Below are positions 48,072-57,783 of a DNA stretch of 64,000 nucleotides, in pieces. Position 1 is the stretch's first letter. Each line of letters starts with the position of its first letter. The notes beneath the pieces were generated by a model. That model was given only the letters and a program-made list of their open reading frames with translations, was not told where the DNA came from and searched no databases. Position numbers and translations under genes: made by a program. Source of the DNA: CAVPUA01 sp963708805 (GTDB taxonomy: Bacteria > Actinomycetota > Actinomycetes > Mycobacteriales > Jatrophihabitantaceae); NCBI GenBank assembly GCA_963708805.1, contig CAVPUA010000003.1, positions 1,612,001 to 1,676,000 of the forward strand. Reading direction: 5' to 3'.

Positions 48072-49256
48072 GCGATCGCGCAGCGGCGGAGGTCGATGAC
48101 GTCGAGATCCCGCCGTTTCACGTCATGCGGGTGCTCGCCGCCGCGGCGCACCGCCGCGCCAGGGCAGGTCGGTCTACGACCTGTCGGCCGGCCAGCCGGC
48201 GACACCCGGCGCCGGCTGCGGTGCGCCGCGCCGCCCACGATGCCCTCGATCGCGACCGGCTGGCCTACACCGGCGCGGCCGGGCTGCTCGAGCTGCGGGT
48301 GGCGATCGCCGGGCACTACGCCGAGCGCTACGGGCTCGACGTCGATCCCGGCCTCGGTCGTCGCGACGACGGGTTCGTCCGGCGGCTTCCTGCTCGCGTT
48401 CCTCGCCTGCTTCCAGCCCGGCGACACGGTGGCGCTGGCCCGGCCGGGCTATCCGGCCTACCGCAACATGCTGCGCGCGCTGGGGTGCCGCATCGTCGAG
48501 ATCGACACCGGTGACCGCTTCGCGCTGCGCGCGAGCCGACCTCGAGGCGCTGCCCGAGCGGCCGGCCGGCGTGGTCCTCGCCAGCCCGGCCAACCCGACC
48601 GGGACGATGATCGCCGCCGACGAACTGGCTGCCATCGTGCGATGGTGCGAGACGAACGGGGTGCGGCTGATCAGCGACGAGATCTATCACGGCATCACCT
48701 ACGGCGGCCGCGGCGACGACGAGCTGGGCCACCGGGCGACGACAGCATCGTGGTCAACTCGTTCTCGAAGTACTTCTCGATGACCGGCTGGCGACTGGGT
48801 TGGCTGCTCGCGCCCGACGAACTGGTCGAGCTCGATCGACCGGCTGGCCGGCAACTTCGCGCTCTGCCCGCCGACGCTGGCCCAGCACGCCGCGGTGCAC
48901 GCCTTCGACTCCTACGCCGAACTCGACGAGAATGTCCAGCGCTACAAGGAGAATCGGGCGCTGCTGCTGCGGCGGCTGCCCGAGATCGGCATCGACCGGA
49001 TCGCCCCGGTCGACGGCGCGTTCTACGTCTACGCCGACGTCTCGCGCTGGACGGACGACTCGCTGACCTGGTGCGACGCGCTGCTCGACGAGACCGGTGT
49101 CGCGCTGGCGCCGGGCATCGACTTCGACCTGGTCGACGGCGGCCGGTTCGTCCGGCTGTGCTTCGCCGGCGACAGCGACGAGCTGGCCGGGCGGTCGACG
49201 TGCTGGGCGGATGGCTGGCGCGTCAGCCCAGCGTCTTGACCAGCACGGTGAAGTAG
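48072..49256 (+). CDS. PLP-dependent class I/II aminotransferase (frameshifted)
   Basis: The product is about 385 residues. The PLP-binding lysine lies in VVNSFSKYFSMTGWRLGWLL, and the upstream core shows VLASPANPTGTMIAADELAA and VRLISDEIYHGITYGG. The 3' end, with one more extra base at about 49190, reads DVLGGWLARQPS to the TAG at 49254. The start is unresolved: the conserved N-terminus VEIPPFHVMRVLAAAA is in a frame without a good start codon, so an extra base probably lies before 48090. The substrate is unknown; the type is aspartate/alanine aminotransferase-like. Confidence 0.82.
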   Translation, partial: AIAQRRRSMTSRSRRFTSCGCSPPRRTAAPGQVGLRPVGRPAGDTRRRLRCAAPPTMPSIATGWPTPARPGCSSCGWRSPGTTPSATGSTSIPASVVATTGSSGGFLLAFLACFQPGDTVALARPGYPAYRNMLRALGCRIVEIDTGDRFALRASRPRGAARAAGRRGPRQPGQPDRDDDRRRRTGCHRAMVRDERGAADQRRDLSRHHLRRPRRRRAGPPGDDSIVVNSFSKYFSMTGWRLGWLLAPDELVELDRPAGRQLRALPADAGPARRGARLRLLRRTRRECPALQGESGAAAAAAARDRHRPDRPGRRRVLRLRRRLALDGRLADLVRRAARRDRCRAGAGHRLRPGRRRPVRPAVLRRRQRRAGRAVDVLGGWLARQPSVLTSTVK

Positions 49257-49774
49257 AGGTCGTCGCGCAGCGCCTGCCCCGGCTGCAACAGGTCGTAGCG
49301 GAACGGGCGCCGCTCGTCGGTGCGCCCGTACCCGCGTCGCAGGTACCAGTCGATCAGTTCCTGGCGCTGGCCGATCACCGTCATCTCCATCACGCGCGCA
49401 CCCCAGAGGTCGCCGGCTCGTGATTCCGCTTCGGCCAGCACCCGGCGTCCGATGCCACCGGCCTGGATCTCGGGCGACACGGCGAACATGCCGAAGTAGG
49501 CCAGGCCGTCGCCGCGGTCGACGATCTCGCAGCACGAACAGAGCGAGCCCGCGTCGTCGAAGGCGAGCAGGACGACGGTGTGCGGGTCGGCGATCTTGGC
49601 GGCGACGCCGGCGGCGTCGATGCGGTCGTCGGCGAGCAGGTCGGCTTCGGTCGTCCAGCCGGCGCGGCTCTCGTCCCCGCGGTAGGCGTGCCGGACCAGC
49701 CGGGCCACCTCGGCGGCGTCGTGTTCATCGGCGGTGCGATAGCGCAGCTCGGTCACCCGAGGTTTGTATCCCAT
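49223..49774 (-). CDS. GNAT family N-acetyltransferase
   Basis: The product is about 183 residues from ATG 49774. The acetyl-CoA site is FAVSPEIQAGGIGRRVLAEA, followed by VIGQRQELIDWYLRRGYGRT; these are motifs A and B of the GNAT fold. The open frame extends 40 codons further upstream, but those residues are unconserved and basic. Substrate is unknown. The 3' end overlaps the aminotransferase by 34 bp. Confidence 0.82.
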   Translation of the reverse strand: MGYKPRVTELRYRTADEHDAAEVARLVRHAYRGDESRAGWTTEADLLADDRIDAAGVAAKIADPHTVVLLAFDDAGSLCSCCEIVDRGDGLAYFGMFAVSPEIQAGGIGRRVLAEAESRAGDLWGARVMEMTVIGQRQELIDWYLRRGYGRTDERRPFRYDLLQPGQALRDDLYFTVLVKTLG

Positions 49775-49918
49775 GAGCGTGATGAACCGATCGGCGGCCG
49801 GCTCCGTGGAGATGATTGCGGTCCGAGGAACGCGACGGCGAAGCACGACACGGGCATAGAAACGTCGGTTACGGTCGAGCCGCCGCGCAGTCAATCAGCC
49901 AGCCATCGGAGGTCGACG

Positions 49919-51644
49919 CTGATCACGTTGGTGCTCATCGGGTTGCTGGGTGGGCTCGTCACCGGAATCTCGCCCTGTGTCCTGCCGGTGCTGCCGGTCG
50001 TGTTCCTGTCGGGCGGAGTGCAGGCGGGTGCCCGCCCGACGAGGGCCACCACCCGCCAGGGCCGGCGCGCGCAGGCCCCGGACGGTGACAGCCGCCTGCG
50101 TCCCTATCTGATCGTGCTCGGCCTGGCGCTGAGCTTCAGCATCTTCACGCTGCTCGGAACGTTGATCCTGAGCGCCTTGCCGCTGCCCGACGACATCATC
50201 CGCTGGGCCGGCCTGGTCGTTCTGGTGTTGCTGGGCGTCGCGATGATGTTCCCGCGCGTCCAGGACCTGCTCGAGCGCCCGTTCTCGCGCATCCGGCAGC
50301 GGCAGGTCAGCGGCCGGCACGGCGGCTTCGGGTTGGGCCTGGCCCTGGGTGCGGTCTACGTCCCGTGCGCGGGTCCGGTCCTGGCGGCGATCACCGTGGC
50401 CGGCGCCACCGGCAAGATCGGACTGCGGACGGTCGCGCTCACGGTGGCCTTCGCGATCGGCACGGCCATCCCGTTGCTGGCGTTCGCCCTCGCCGGACGA
50501 GGCGTCGCCGAACGCATCCGGGCCTTTCGGGAACGTCAGCGGGGTTACCGGATCGTCGCCGGCGTGGTGATCATCCTGCTGGCGGTCGGTCTGACCTTCA
50601 ACATCACCGATGTGCTGCAACGCGACCGTCCCGGACTACACCTCGAGCCTGAACAAGGCGCTGAACGGCTCGGGGGTCTCGAAGCAGCTCGGGTCGACCC
50701 AGTCCGAGAGCCTGCAGCAGTGCTCGGACGAACCGCAGGAGACGTTGCAGAACTGCGGCAAGGCACCGACGATCGCCGGCATCTCGAGCTGGCTCAACAC
50801 CGCCGGCGACACCGCGATCACCCCGGCCGATCTCACGGGCAAGGTCGTGCTCGTCGACTTCTGGGCCTACTCGTGCATCAACTGCCAGCGCGCGATCCCG
50901 CACGTCGAAGCGTGGTACTCGGCCTATCAGGCGGATGGGTTCGAGGTCATCGGCGTGCACACGCCCGAGTACGCCTTCGAGCACGTCGCCAGCAACGTTG
51001 CGTCGGGCGTCAAGCGGCTCAAGATCACCTATCCGGTCGCGCTCGACAACAACTACACGACCTGGAACAACTTCGGCAACGACTCGTGGCCGGCCGACTA
51101 CCTGATCGACGCGACCGGCCAGATCCGTCACGTGGCGATCGGCGAGGGCGACTACGGCACGAACGAGTCGCTGATTCGCGAACTGCTCAACCAGGCGCAC
51201 CCCACCGAGACGCTCCCGCCGGCGACGGACGTGCCCGACACCACCCCGGCCAATCCCGACCAGACGCCCGAGACCTACCTGGGCTCGCAACGCGAACAGG
51301 GCTACATCGGTGGCGCTCTGAAGGACGGCACCTCCGACTACACCTATCCCAAGTCGCTGCCCGACAACGAGTTCGGCCTGAGCGGCAGCTGGACGGTCGG
51401 CGACGAGTCGATCACGTCGGGAGCCGGCGCGGGCATCGAACTCGACTACCTGGCGTCCGACGTCTACCTCGACGTCGGCGGGACCGGCACCATCACGGCG
51501 ACGGTCGACGGCAAGACCACGTCGTACGCGGTGTCGGGCGCGCCGGACATCTACACCCTCGTCAGCACCGCGAACCCGCGCGACGACACGGTCACGGTCA
51601 CTCTGACGCCCGGCCTGATGGCCTACTCGTTCACGTTCGGCTAG
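49919..51644 (+). CDS. dipZ: DipZ: CcdA-type membrane domain fused to thioredoxin-like domain (one frameshift)
   Basis: The product is about 574 residues. The CcdA part carries the conserved cysteines in GISPCVLPVLPVVFLSGG and GAVYVPCAGPVLAAI with six helices. The thioredoxin/TlpA-like part has the active site DFWAYSCINCQRAIPHVEAW, and a C-terminal carbohydrate-binding-like DipZ domain follows. It passes electrons across the membrane to reduce extracytoplasmic disulfides. One extra base near 50628 separates the two halves. GGAGG at 49907-49912 fits a start near CTG 49919 or TTG 49928; the start is not certain. Confidence 0.88.
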
Positions 51645-51650
51645 CCGCCG

Positions 51651-52604
51651 TCAGCCGAACTCGGTGAAGTCGAGCACCAGGCGCCCCCGCACCCCGCCGG
51701 CCTCGATCACCCGATGAGCCTCCGCGGCTCGGGACGCCGGCAGCACGCGCGACACCCGCAGGCTGAGCGTGCCGTCCTCGGCCTGCTCGCGCAGCCGGTC
51801 GAGCCGCGCGGTGTGGTGGGCCGACTGGGACACGGCGAAGTTGTGCACCGTGATTCCCCGCTCGGGGTCACCCTCCCAGTGGCGCACCGCGGCGACCCCG
51901 CCGCCGTCGGCGACCGCCCCGTGGACGACGGCACCGAGGAGGGCCGCGTCGACGAGTCCGTCGACGCCCAGCGGGACCGCCCGCCGGATGTCGGTTGCGA
52001 CGCCCGGGCCGCGGGCGACCACGACATCGGCGCCGAGGACACGGACGAGCGCTTCGTCGGCGGGCGCCGCGTCGGCGACCACCCGCAGCCCGTCGGCCTT
52101 GGCCAGCTGGATGGCATAGCCGCCGAGCGCTCCGGCGGCACCGATCACCCCGACCGTGTCGCCGGGGGACAGGTTCAGCGCGTCCAGCGCGACCCGGGCC
52201 GTCAGCGCGTTCATCAGCAGAGTCGCCGCCGCCGGATGATCGACATCGGACGGCGCGGCCACGACCGACGCGGCTGGAACGACGATCTGCTCCGCGTAGG
52301 CGCCGCCTCGCGCCGCGGTGGGGACCACCAGGGCGATCACCCGCTGGCCGACATGGAGGCGTCCGTCCGCCCCCGAGCCGAGCTGGTCGATCACGCCGGA
52401 CGCGTCCATGCCGGGGATGTAGGGCGGATCAAGGCTGGCCATCCGGGCCGTCAGCCCGCCCGAGCGCAGCAGCGTGTCGGTCGGGTTCACCGCGGCGGCG
52501 TGCACCCGAATGCGGACCTCGCCCGGCCCCGCCTGCGGTTCGGCGACGTCGATCACCTCGAGGACGTCGGGTCCGCCGAACTCCATGGCGCCGATGATCT
52601 TCAT
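51651..52604 (-). CDS. Zinc-independent quinone oxidoreductase (MDR superfamily)
   Basis: This 317-residue protein has an N-terminal GroES-like domain (VHAAAVNPTDTLLRSGGL, PYIPGMDASGVI) and a Rossmann domain with GAAGALGGYAIQLAKADG for NADPH. The catalytic zinc cysteines of alcohol dehydrogenases are absent, so it belongs with quinone or enone reductases. It lies convergently 6 bp from dipZ, and its upstream neighbours are the MOSC gene, rsgA and aroA on the same strand. The frame is intact. Confidence 0.87.
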   Translation of the reverse strand: MKIIGAMEFGGPDVLEVIDVAEPQAGPGEVRIRVHAAAVNPTDTLLRSGGLTARMASLDPPYIPGMDASGVIDQLGSGADGRLHVGQRVIALVVPTAARGGAYAEQIVVPAASVVAAPSDVDHPAAATLLMNALTARVALDALNLSPGDTVGVIGAAGALGGYAIQLAKADGLRVVADAAPADEALVRVLGADVVVARGPGVATDIRRAVPLGVDGLVDAALLGAVVHGAVADGGGVAAVRHWEGDPERGITVHNFAVSQSAHHTARLDRLREQAEDGTLSLRVSRVLPASRAAEAHRVIEAGGVRGRLVLDFTEFG

Positions 52605-52616
52605 GCTCGGATGATC

Positions 52617-53450
52617 TCAGCGCTGCGGCTCGTAGGACTCGACGGAGGTGAGCACCGTCACCGCGTCGTCCTGCTCGATGGTGCCCTCGGCGTCGGGGAT
52701 CAGGTTCACCCCGAACCACGTCTTGCCGTCCCAGCGGCGGTGCCGGGCCAGCGAGGTGATCGGCTCCTTGCCCTTGCCGGCGGTGTCCGGATCGACCGTG
52801 GTCAGCACGCAGCGGTCGCAGGCCTCGACCGCCCGAAAGGGCACCCCGCCGACGGTCAGCGTGCGCCAGCGATCCTCGTCCCACGGGTCGGAGTCGGCCA
52901 CCACCAGGTTGGGACGGAACCGGCGGGCCGACAACGGTCCTTCGTCCGAGCGCGGGCCCTCGGCGATCCAGTCGTTCAGCCCGTTCATCGACGCCTCGGA
53001 CACGAGCAGCAGCGGGTAGCCGTCGGCCAGCGACACCCGGTCGCGGTCGGTGCTGCGGTCGGGATTCGGCCGGCGCCGGGTCGGGTCGTCGAGGTAGACG
53101 AGCCGAGCGGTCTGGCCGGTGATCTCGCTGACGAAGGCGTCGGCCTCGCGGGCATGAGTGGCCTTGAGCTCGTTGCGCCACACGTCGACGCTCACGAGCT
53201 CTCCCGGGGCGACGGGGACGCTCACCCGCCCGGCCCGCGGATGGTCGAGGGTGAGCGACTCGGCCGACAGCGTGGGCACGGTCAAGATCAGGTTCGGACG
53301 TTCGCGGGACGTGATCGCCGAGCCGTTCTCGTCGACGACCATCCAGCGCCGGTCACCGGCCAGCCCCCACGGTTCGACCGCGGCCGTGTCGAGGCGCTCG
53401 CCGCGCATCGACTTGACCGGGTACCGCCAGATCTCGCTGATCCGCGTCAC
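52617..53450 (-). CDS. MOSC domain protein (YcbX/mARC type)
   Basis: The 277-residue protein has an N-terminal beta-barrel (ISEIWRYPVKSMRGERLDTA, GLAGDRRWMVVDENG) and a C-terminal MOSC domain (RFRPNLVVADSDPWDEDRW, VEACDRCVLTTVD). The cysteine pair in EACDRC is the likely molybdenum-cofactor ligand region. Such proteins reduce N-hydroxylated compounds. Its ATG overlaps the rsgA stop (ATGA), so it is coupled to aroA-rsgA. The frame is intact. Confidence 0.87.
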   Translation of the reverse strand: MTRISEIWRYPVKSMRGERLDTAAVEPWGLAGDRRWMVVDENGSAITSRERPNLILTVPTLSAESLTLDHPRAGRVSVPVAPGELVSVDVWRNELKATHAREADAFVSEITGQTARLVYLDDPTRRRPNPDRSTDRDRVSLADGYPLLLVSEASMNGLNDWIAEGPRSDEGPLSARRFRPNLVVADSDPWDEDRWRTLTVGGVPFRAVEACDRCVLTTVDPDTAGKGKEPITSLARHRRWDGKTWFGVNLIPDAEGTIEQDDAVTVLTSVESYEPQR

Positions 53451-54449
53451 TCCGCCCGCCCGCCTTCCCGGCTGATGAGCAACCGCCGGAACGCATCCAG
53501 CCGCTCAGGGGTCGCGTGCCCGGCGGCGACCCAGTCGTCCAGCCGGCACCCCGCCGCCGCGGACAGATGCTCGCAGCCGGGCGGGCAGGACGTCGCGCCG
53601 TCCTCCAGATCGGGAAAGGCCCACAACAGGTCGTCGACGGCGACATGGGCGAGCCCGAAGGACCGCAGGCCGGGGGTGTCGATCACCCAGCCGCCCTCGG
53701 GGAGCGGAATGGCCACCGCCGAGGTCGACGTGTGACGTCCCTTGCCGATCGCGCTGACGACCCCGGTCGAGCGCCCGGCATCGGGCACCAGGGCGTTGAT
53801 CAAGGTCGACTTGCCGACTCCGGAGTGACCGATGAGCACCGAGACGTGGCCCGACGAGCCGGTCGCGCACCGGCCCGAGGTCGGCGCCGCGGCCGATCAC
53901 GACCGACGGCACCGAGAGCGCCTCGTAACGTTCGAACACGGCCGCGGGCGAGGCCAGATCGGCCTTCGTCAACACCAGCACCGGCTCGATGCCCGCGGCC
54001 AGGGCCGCCACCAGACAGCGGTCGATCAAGCCGAAGCTCGGTTCGGGATCGGCGAGCGCCGACACGATCATCAACTGGTCGGCATTGGCGACGATCACCC
54101 GCTCGAGGGAGTCGTTGTCGTCGGCCGTGCGGCGCAGAACCGTCACCCGGTCGGCGATTCGCACGACGCGCGCGAGCGTGTCGGCGGCGCCGGACAGGTC
54201 GCCCACGACGTCGACCTGGTCGCCGACCACGATCCCCTTGCGACCGAGCTCGCGCGCCCGCATCGCGGTCACCGGCACCTCGTCGATCAGCACGGTGTAC
54301 CGACCCCGATCGACCGCGGTCACCATGCCGCGAACGGCGTCGTCATGATCGGGTCGCTGCTTCGAGCGGGCTCGGGCGCCGGTGCGGCCGGGACGCACAT
54401 GGACGTCGTCCTCGTCGAGCCGACTGGTATCGCGACCGGGTCGTGGCAC
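53447..54449 (-). CDS. rsgA: Ribosome biogenesis GTPase RsgA (one frameshift)
   Basis: The product is about 333 residues. It has an OB-fold domain (MVTAVDRGRYTVLIDEVPVT), then a circularly permuted GTPase with G4-like VLTKADLA before G1 GHSGVGKSTLINAL and G3 DTPGLRSFG, and a zinc site with CPPGCEH and a later C. It acts in late 30S subunit assembly. GTG 54449 directly follows the aroA stop. One extra base near 53860 splits the G4 and G1 parts. Confidence 0.92.
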
Positions 54450-55727
54450 TCAGTGGCCCAGCATCGATGCCCAGAGGCCGGGGAAGTCCGGCAGCGTCTT
54501 TCCGGTGGTCGCGATGTCGTCGACCTCGATGCCGGGCACCGCCAGGCCGAGCAATGCGCCGGCCGTCGCCATCCGGTGATCGGCGTAGGCGTGCCAGAGG
54601 CAGTCGTGCAGCGGACGCGGAGAGATCGTCAGGCCGTCCTCGTCCTCCTCGACGCTGGCGCCGGCCCGGGTGAGCTCCGTCGCCAGAGCGGCGATGCGGT
54701 CGGTCTCGTGGCCGCGGGTGTGGGCCAGCCCGGTCAGTCGCGACGGGGAGTCGGCCAGTGCGGCGAGCACGGCGATCACGGTGGCCAGCTCCGTGACATC
54801 GCGAAGATCGGCGTCGATGCCCGAGATCGGCCCGTCGCGCTTGATCGTCAGCCCGCCGTCGTGGAACTCGGCCGCCGCCCCCATGGCCACCAGCAGGTCG
54901 ATGACTTCGGCCCCCGGCTGCGTGGTCGACCGGGGCCAGTCGGCCACCGTGACCGCTCCGCCGGCGACGAGGGCCGCCGCCAGGAACGGCGCGGCGTTCG
55001 ACAGGTCGGGCTCGACGGCGACGTCGCGCGCCCGGATCGAACCCGGCTCGACCCGCCAGGACGAGGGCGAGGTCGGCCGCGCATCGACCCCGGCCGCCCG
55101 CAGGACGTCGAGCGTCATCTCGATGTGGGGGAGTGACGGCACGCTGCGCGACCCGTCGTGCTCGAGCGTGATGCCCTCGTCGAAGCGGGCCGCGGCCAAC
55201 AACAGGCCCGAGACGAACTGTGAGGACGCCGACGCGTCGATGCGGACCGTGCCGCCCCGGACCCGGCCGGTGCCGACCACCGTGAACGGCAGCCGGTCCT
55301 CGCCGCGGATCGTGACGCCGGCCTGTCGCAGGCCGTCCAGCAGGGTGACCATCGGACGCTCACGGGCCCGCTCATCGCCGTCGAAGTCGATCTCGCCCCG
55401 CGCGAGCGCGGCCACGGGCGGCAGGAAGCGCATCACGGTGCCGGCCAGCCCGGTGTCGACCTGCCCGCCGTGCAGTGCGCCGGGCGTGATCCGCCAGTCG
55501 CCGTCGACGTCCTCGATACCCGTCCCCAGCGAGCCCAGCGCGTCCGCCATCAACTGCGTGTCGCGCGCGCGCAGCGGGCGGATGATCGTCGACGGCGCGT
55601 CGGCCAGCGCCGCGAGCACCAGCAGGCGGTTGGTCAGCGACTTGGAACCGGGCAGCTCGAGGCGCGCGTCCAGCGGGCCGTGGGCGAGCGGCGCGGGCCA
55701 AGCTGATCGCGCGGAGACGGTGGTCAC
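54450..55727 (-). CDS. aroA: 3-phosphoshikimate 1-carboxyvinyltransferase (EPSP synthase)
   Basis: The 425-residue protein has the substrate-binding N-terminal segment LPGSKSLTNRLLVLAALADA and later INFDGDERARERPM-type, SSASSQFVSGLLLAA-like and DYADHRMATAGALLGLAVPG signatures of EPSP synthases. It joins shikimate 3-phosphate with phosphoenolpyruvate in aromatic amino acid synthesis. It leads the aroA-rsgA-MOSC-quinone oxidoreductase run. The frame is intact. The adjacent aroA-rsgA pair matches the mycobacterial order. Confidence 0.94.
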   Translation of the reverse strand: MTTVSARSAWPAPLAHGPLDARLELPGSKSLTNRLLVLAALADAPSTIIRPLRARDTQLMADALGSLGTGIEDVDGDWRITPGALHGGQVDTGLAGTVMRFLPPVAALARGEIDFDGDERARERPMVTLLDGLRQAGVTIRGEDRLPFTVVGTGRVRGGTVRIDASASSQFVSGLLLAAARFDEGITLEHDGSRSVPSLPHIEMTLDVLRAAGVDARPTSPSSWRVEPGSIRARDVAVEPDLSNAAPFLAAALVAGGAVTVADWPRSTTQPGAEVIDLLVAMGAAAEFHDGGLTIKRDGPISGIDADLRDVTELATVIAVLAALADSPSRLTGLAHTRGHETDRIAALATELTRAGASVEEDEDGLTISPRPLHDCLWHAYADHRMATAGALLGLAVPGIEVDDIATTGKTLPDFPGLWASMLGH

Positions 55728-55776
55728 CCGTCAAGTCTGCCGCACCGAGGTCGGTCGTTTGTCGTAGGTTCGACAT

Positions 55777-56517
55777 ATGTGCGGACGCTACGTCTCGGTT
55801 CAGGCCGACTCGGATCTGCTGAGCGAGTTCGATGCCATCGACGCCACCGACGGTGACAGCCCACCCGCCGACTACAACGTGGCGCCGACCAAGCCGGTGC
55901 GAGCCGTCGTCAACCGGCCCCGGCGGGACTCCGACGGCCAGCCGACCGGCCCGGCGGTGCGCCAGCTCCGAGTGATGCGCTGGGGTCTCATTCCCTCGTG
56001 GGCCAAGGACGAATCGATCGGCGCCCGAATGATCAACGCGCGGGCCGAGACGGTGACCGAGGCGAACGCGTTTCGCCGGGCCTACGCCTCGCGGCGCTGC
56101 CTGATCCCGGCCGACGGTTGGTACGAGTGGCGCGCGAGCGCCGATCCCAAGGCCCGGAAACAGCCGTTCTTCATGACGCCGTCCGACGGTCACGGGCTGG
56201 CCTTCGCCGGGCTGTACGAGTTCTGGGGTCCGCGCGGCGCGACGTTGACCAGCTGCACGATCATCACGGCGGCGGCCACCGGCGAGCTGGCCGAGATCCA
56301 CGATCGCATGCCGCTCGCCCTGCCGCGCTCGGCCTGGAACCGGTGGCTCGACCCGTCGGTCGACGACCCGTCCGATCTGCTGGCCGCCTGGGACGAAGCC
56401 CGCGGCGAGCATCTCGAGCTTCGCCCGGTCGGCCTCGAGGTCGGCAACGTGGCCAACAACGGTCCGGAGTTGCTCGACCCGGTGGACGAGCAACTCGAAC
56501 CGCAGCAGTTGTTCTGA
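55777..56517 (+). CDS. SRAP domain protein (HMCES/YedK-like abasic-site sensor)
   Basis: The 246-residue protein begins MCGRYVSVQ, with the Cys2 that crosslinks to abasic DNA once the initiator Met is removed. Next come YNVAPTKPV, MRWGLIPSWAKDE, the catalytic glutamate in DGWYEWRAS and the histidine in IHDRMPLALP. It protects abasic sites in single-stranded DNA through a covalent bond. It is divergent from aroA, as in mycobacteria (Rv3226c/Rv3227, from memory). The frame is intact. Confidence 0.93.
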   Translation: MCGRYVSVQADSDLLSEFDAIDATDGDSPPADYNVAPTKPVRAVVNRPRRDSDGQPTGPAVRQLRVMRWGLIPSWAKDESIGARMINARAETVTEANAFRRAYASRRCLIPADGWYEWRASADPKARKQPFFMTPSDGHGLAFAGLYEFWGPRGATLTSCTIITAAATGELAEIHDRMPLALPRSAWNRWLDPSVDDPSDLLAAWDEARGEHLELRPVGLEVGNVANNGPELLDPVDEQLEPQQLF

Positions 56518-56528
56518 TCGCGGTCGTG

Positions 56529-57123
56529 ATGCGGATCGAGATCGGGACGCCCAGCGGGCCGGCCTGGGCGGACGTCGACGCCGCGGCGGCCGGTGGCCGC
56601 CTGCTGGTGCTCGGGCACGGGGCCGGTGGCTCCGTCGATTCCCCGGACCTGCTGGCGATCCGGGCGGGCGCGCTCGCGGCCGGCCTCGGCGATTGCCCGG
56701 GTGACCCAGCCCTACCGCGTCGCCGGTAAGCGCGCGCCGGCCGCCGCGCCCCGCCTGGACGAGGCCTGGCTTGTCGTCCTAGCCGAGCTGCGCGAGCGCT
56801 TCACGCCGGCCCGGGTGATCGCGGGTGGACGCTCGAGCGGAGCCCGCGTCGCCTGCCGGACGGCGACCGAGGGCGCCGTCGACGGTGTGGTCGCGCTGGC
56901 CTTCCCCCTGCATCCGCCGGGACGACCGGAGAAGTCCCGGCTGGACGAGCTGAGGCGGCCGACGGTGCCGGTGCTGGTCGTCCAGGGCGATCGCGACGCG
57001 TTCGGCCTGCCTCCCCGTGGACGCGGGCGCCGCATCGTGGTGATCGAGGGTGCCGACCACTCCCTGAAGAAGAACACGGCCGCGATCGCGAAGGCGGTCG
57101 TCGACTTCACTCTGGGCGCCTAG
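56529..57123 (+). CDS. Alpha/beta hydrolase, dienelactone-hydrolase/YcjY-like (one frameshift)
   Basis: The product is about 197 residues. It starts MRIEIGTPSGPAWADVD and has LLVLGHGAGGSVDSPDLLAI for the oxyanion loop, then the nucleophile in VIAGGRSSGARVACRTA and the C-terminal histidine in VIEGADHSLKKN. One extra base near 56693 shifts the frame. ATG 56529 lies 11 bp after the SRAP stop, so the two are probably co-transcribed. Substrate is unknown. Confidence 0.82.
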
Positions 57124-57179
57124 CCCCTCGGGCGACCGTATTCAGCCTTCGGAACTCGTCGCCGGATGGGCAAGGCGGG

Positions 57180-57656
57180 TCACTGCGCGCTGATCGTCGC
57201 GGTCGTCGCGTCCGCGAGGCGGACCAGGTCAGCCGGCGCCAGCTCCATCTGCAGGCCGCGCTTGCCGGCTGAGGCGAACACGGTGTGGAACGCCAGCGCC
57301 GACTCGTCGACCACGACGCGCAGCCGCGTCTTCTGCCCGAGAGGCGAGATCCCGCCGACCACGTAGCCGGTTGCCCTTGCCGCCGCGGCCGGATCGGCCA
57401 TTTCGGCCTTCTTGCCGCCCAGCGCCGCCGCGAACGCCTTCAGATCGAGCCGCCCGGACACCGGCACCACCGCGCAGGCCAGCTTGCCGTCGAGCGACAC
57501 GATGAGCGTCTTGAACAGCCGGGCCGGCTCCACGCCGAGCAGCGCGGCCGCCTCGTCGCCGTACGCCTCGGCGCGGGCGTCGTGGTCGTAGGGGTGAAGC
57601 GTGTGCGGCACCTTCTGCGTGGTCAGCAGTGCCGTCGCGGGAGTCCCGTTCGCCAT
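57180..57656 (-). CDS. ybaK: Cys-tRNA(Pro) deacylase, YbaK/EbsC type
   Basis: The product is about 158 residues from ATG 57656 (MANGTPATALLTTQKVPHTL). FKTLIVSLDGKLACAVVPVS and the conserved GYVVGGISPLGQKTRLRVVV are YbaK signatures. It hydrolyses Cys-tRNA(Pro) formed by ProRS mischarging. The frame stays open upstream to 57911 but that part covers the sigR promoter and is not conserved. Confidence 0.9.
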   Translation of the reverse strand: MANGTPATALLTTQKVPHTLHPYDHDARAEAYGDEAAALLGVEPARLFKTLIVSLDGKLACAVVPVSGRLDLKAFAAALGGKKAEMADPAAAARATGYVVGGISPLGQKTRLRVVVDESALAFHTVFASAGKRGLQMELAPADLVRLADATTATISAQ

Positions 57657-57718
57657 GTTCGTCAGCCTAAGAGACGCCACAAACACCGAGCCGCCTCGGT
57701 GAGGCCCGATGTGCGAGC

Positions 57719-57746
57719 GGGAATGAGTTGGTGACCGTCCGCTGTT
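57719..57746 (+). promoter_or_regulatory. SigR-type autoregulatory promoter
   Basis: GGGAAT at 57719-57724 and GTT at 57744-57746 are separated by 19 bp, close to the SigR/SigH consensus GGAAT-N18-GTT. It lies about 40 bp upstream of the long-form sigR start and would give oxidative-stress-induced feedback. Confidence 0.6.
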
Positions 57747-57783
57747 CTGGCAAGGAACGTCCGGAATCGAAGGGACCTGAAGG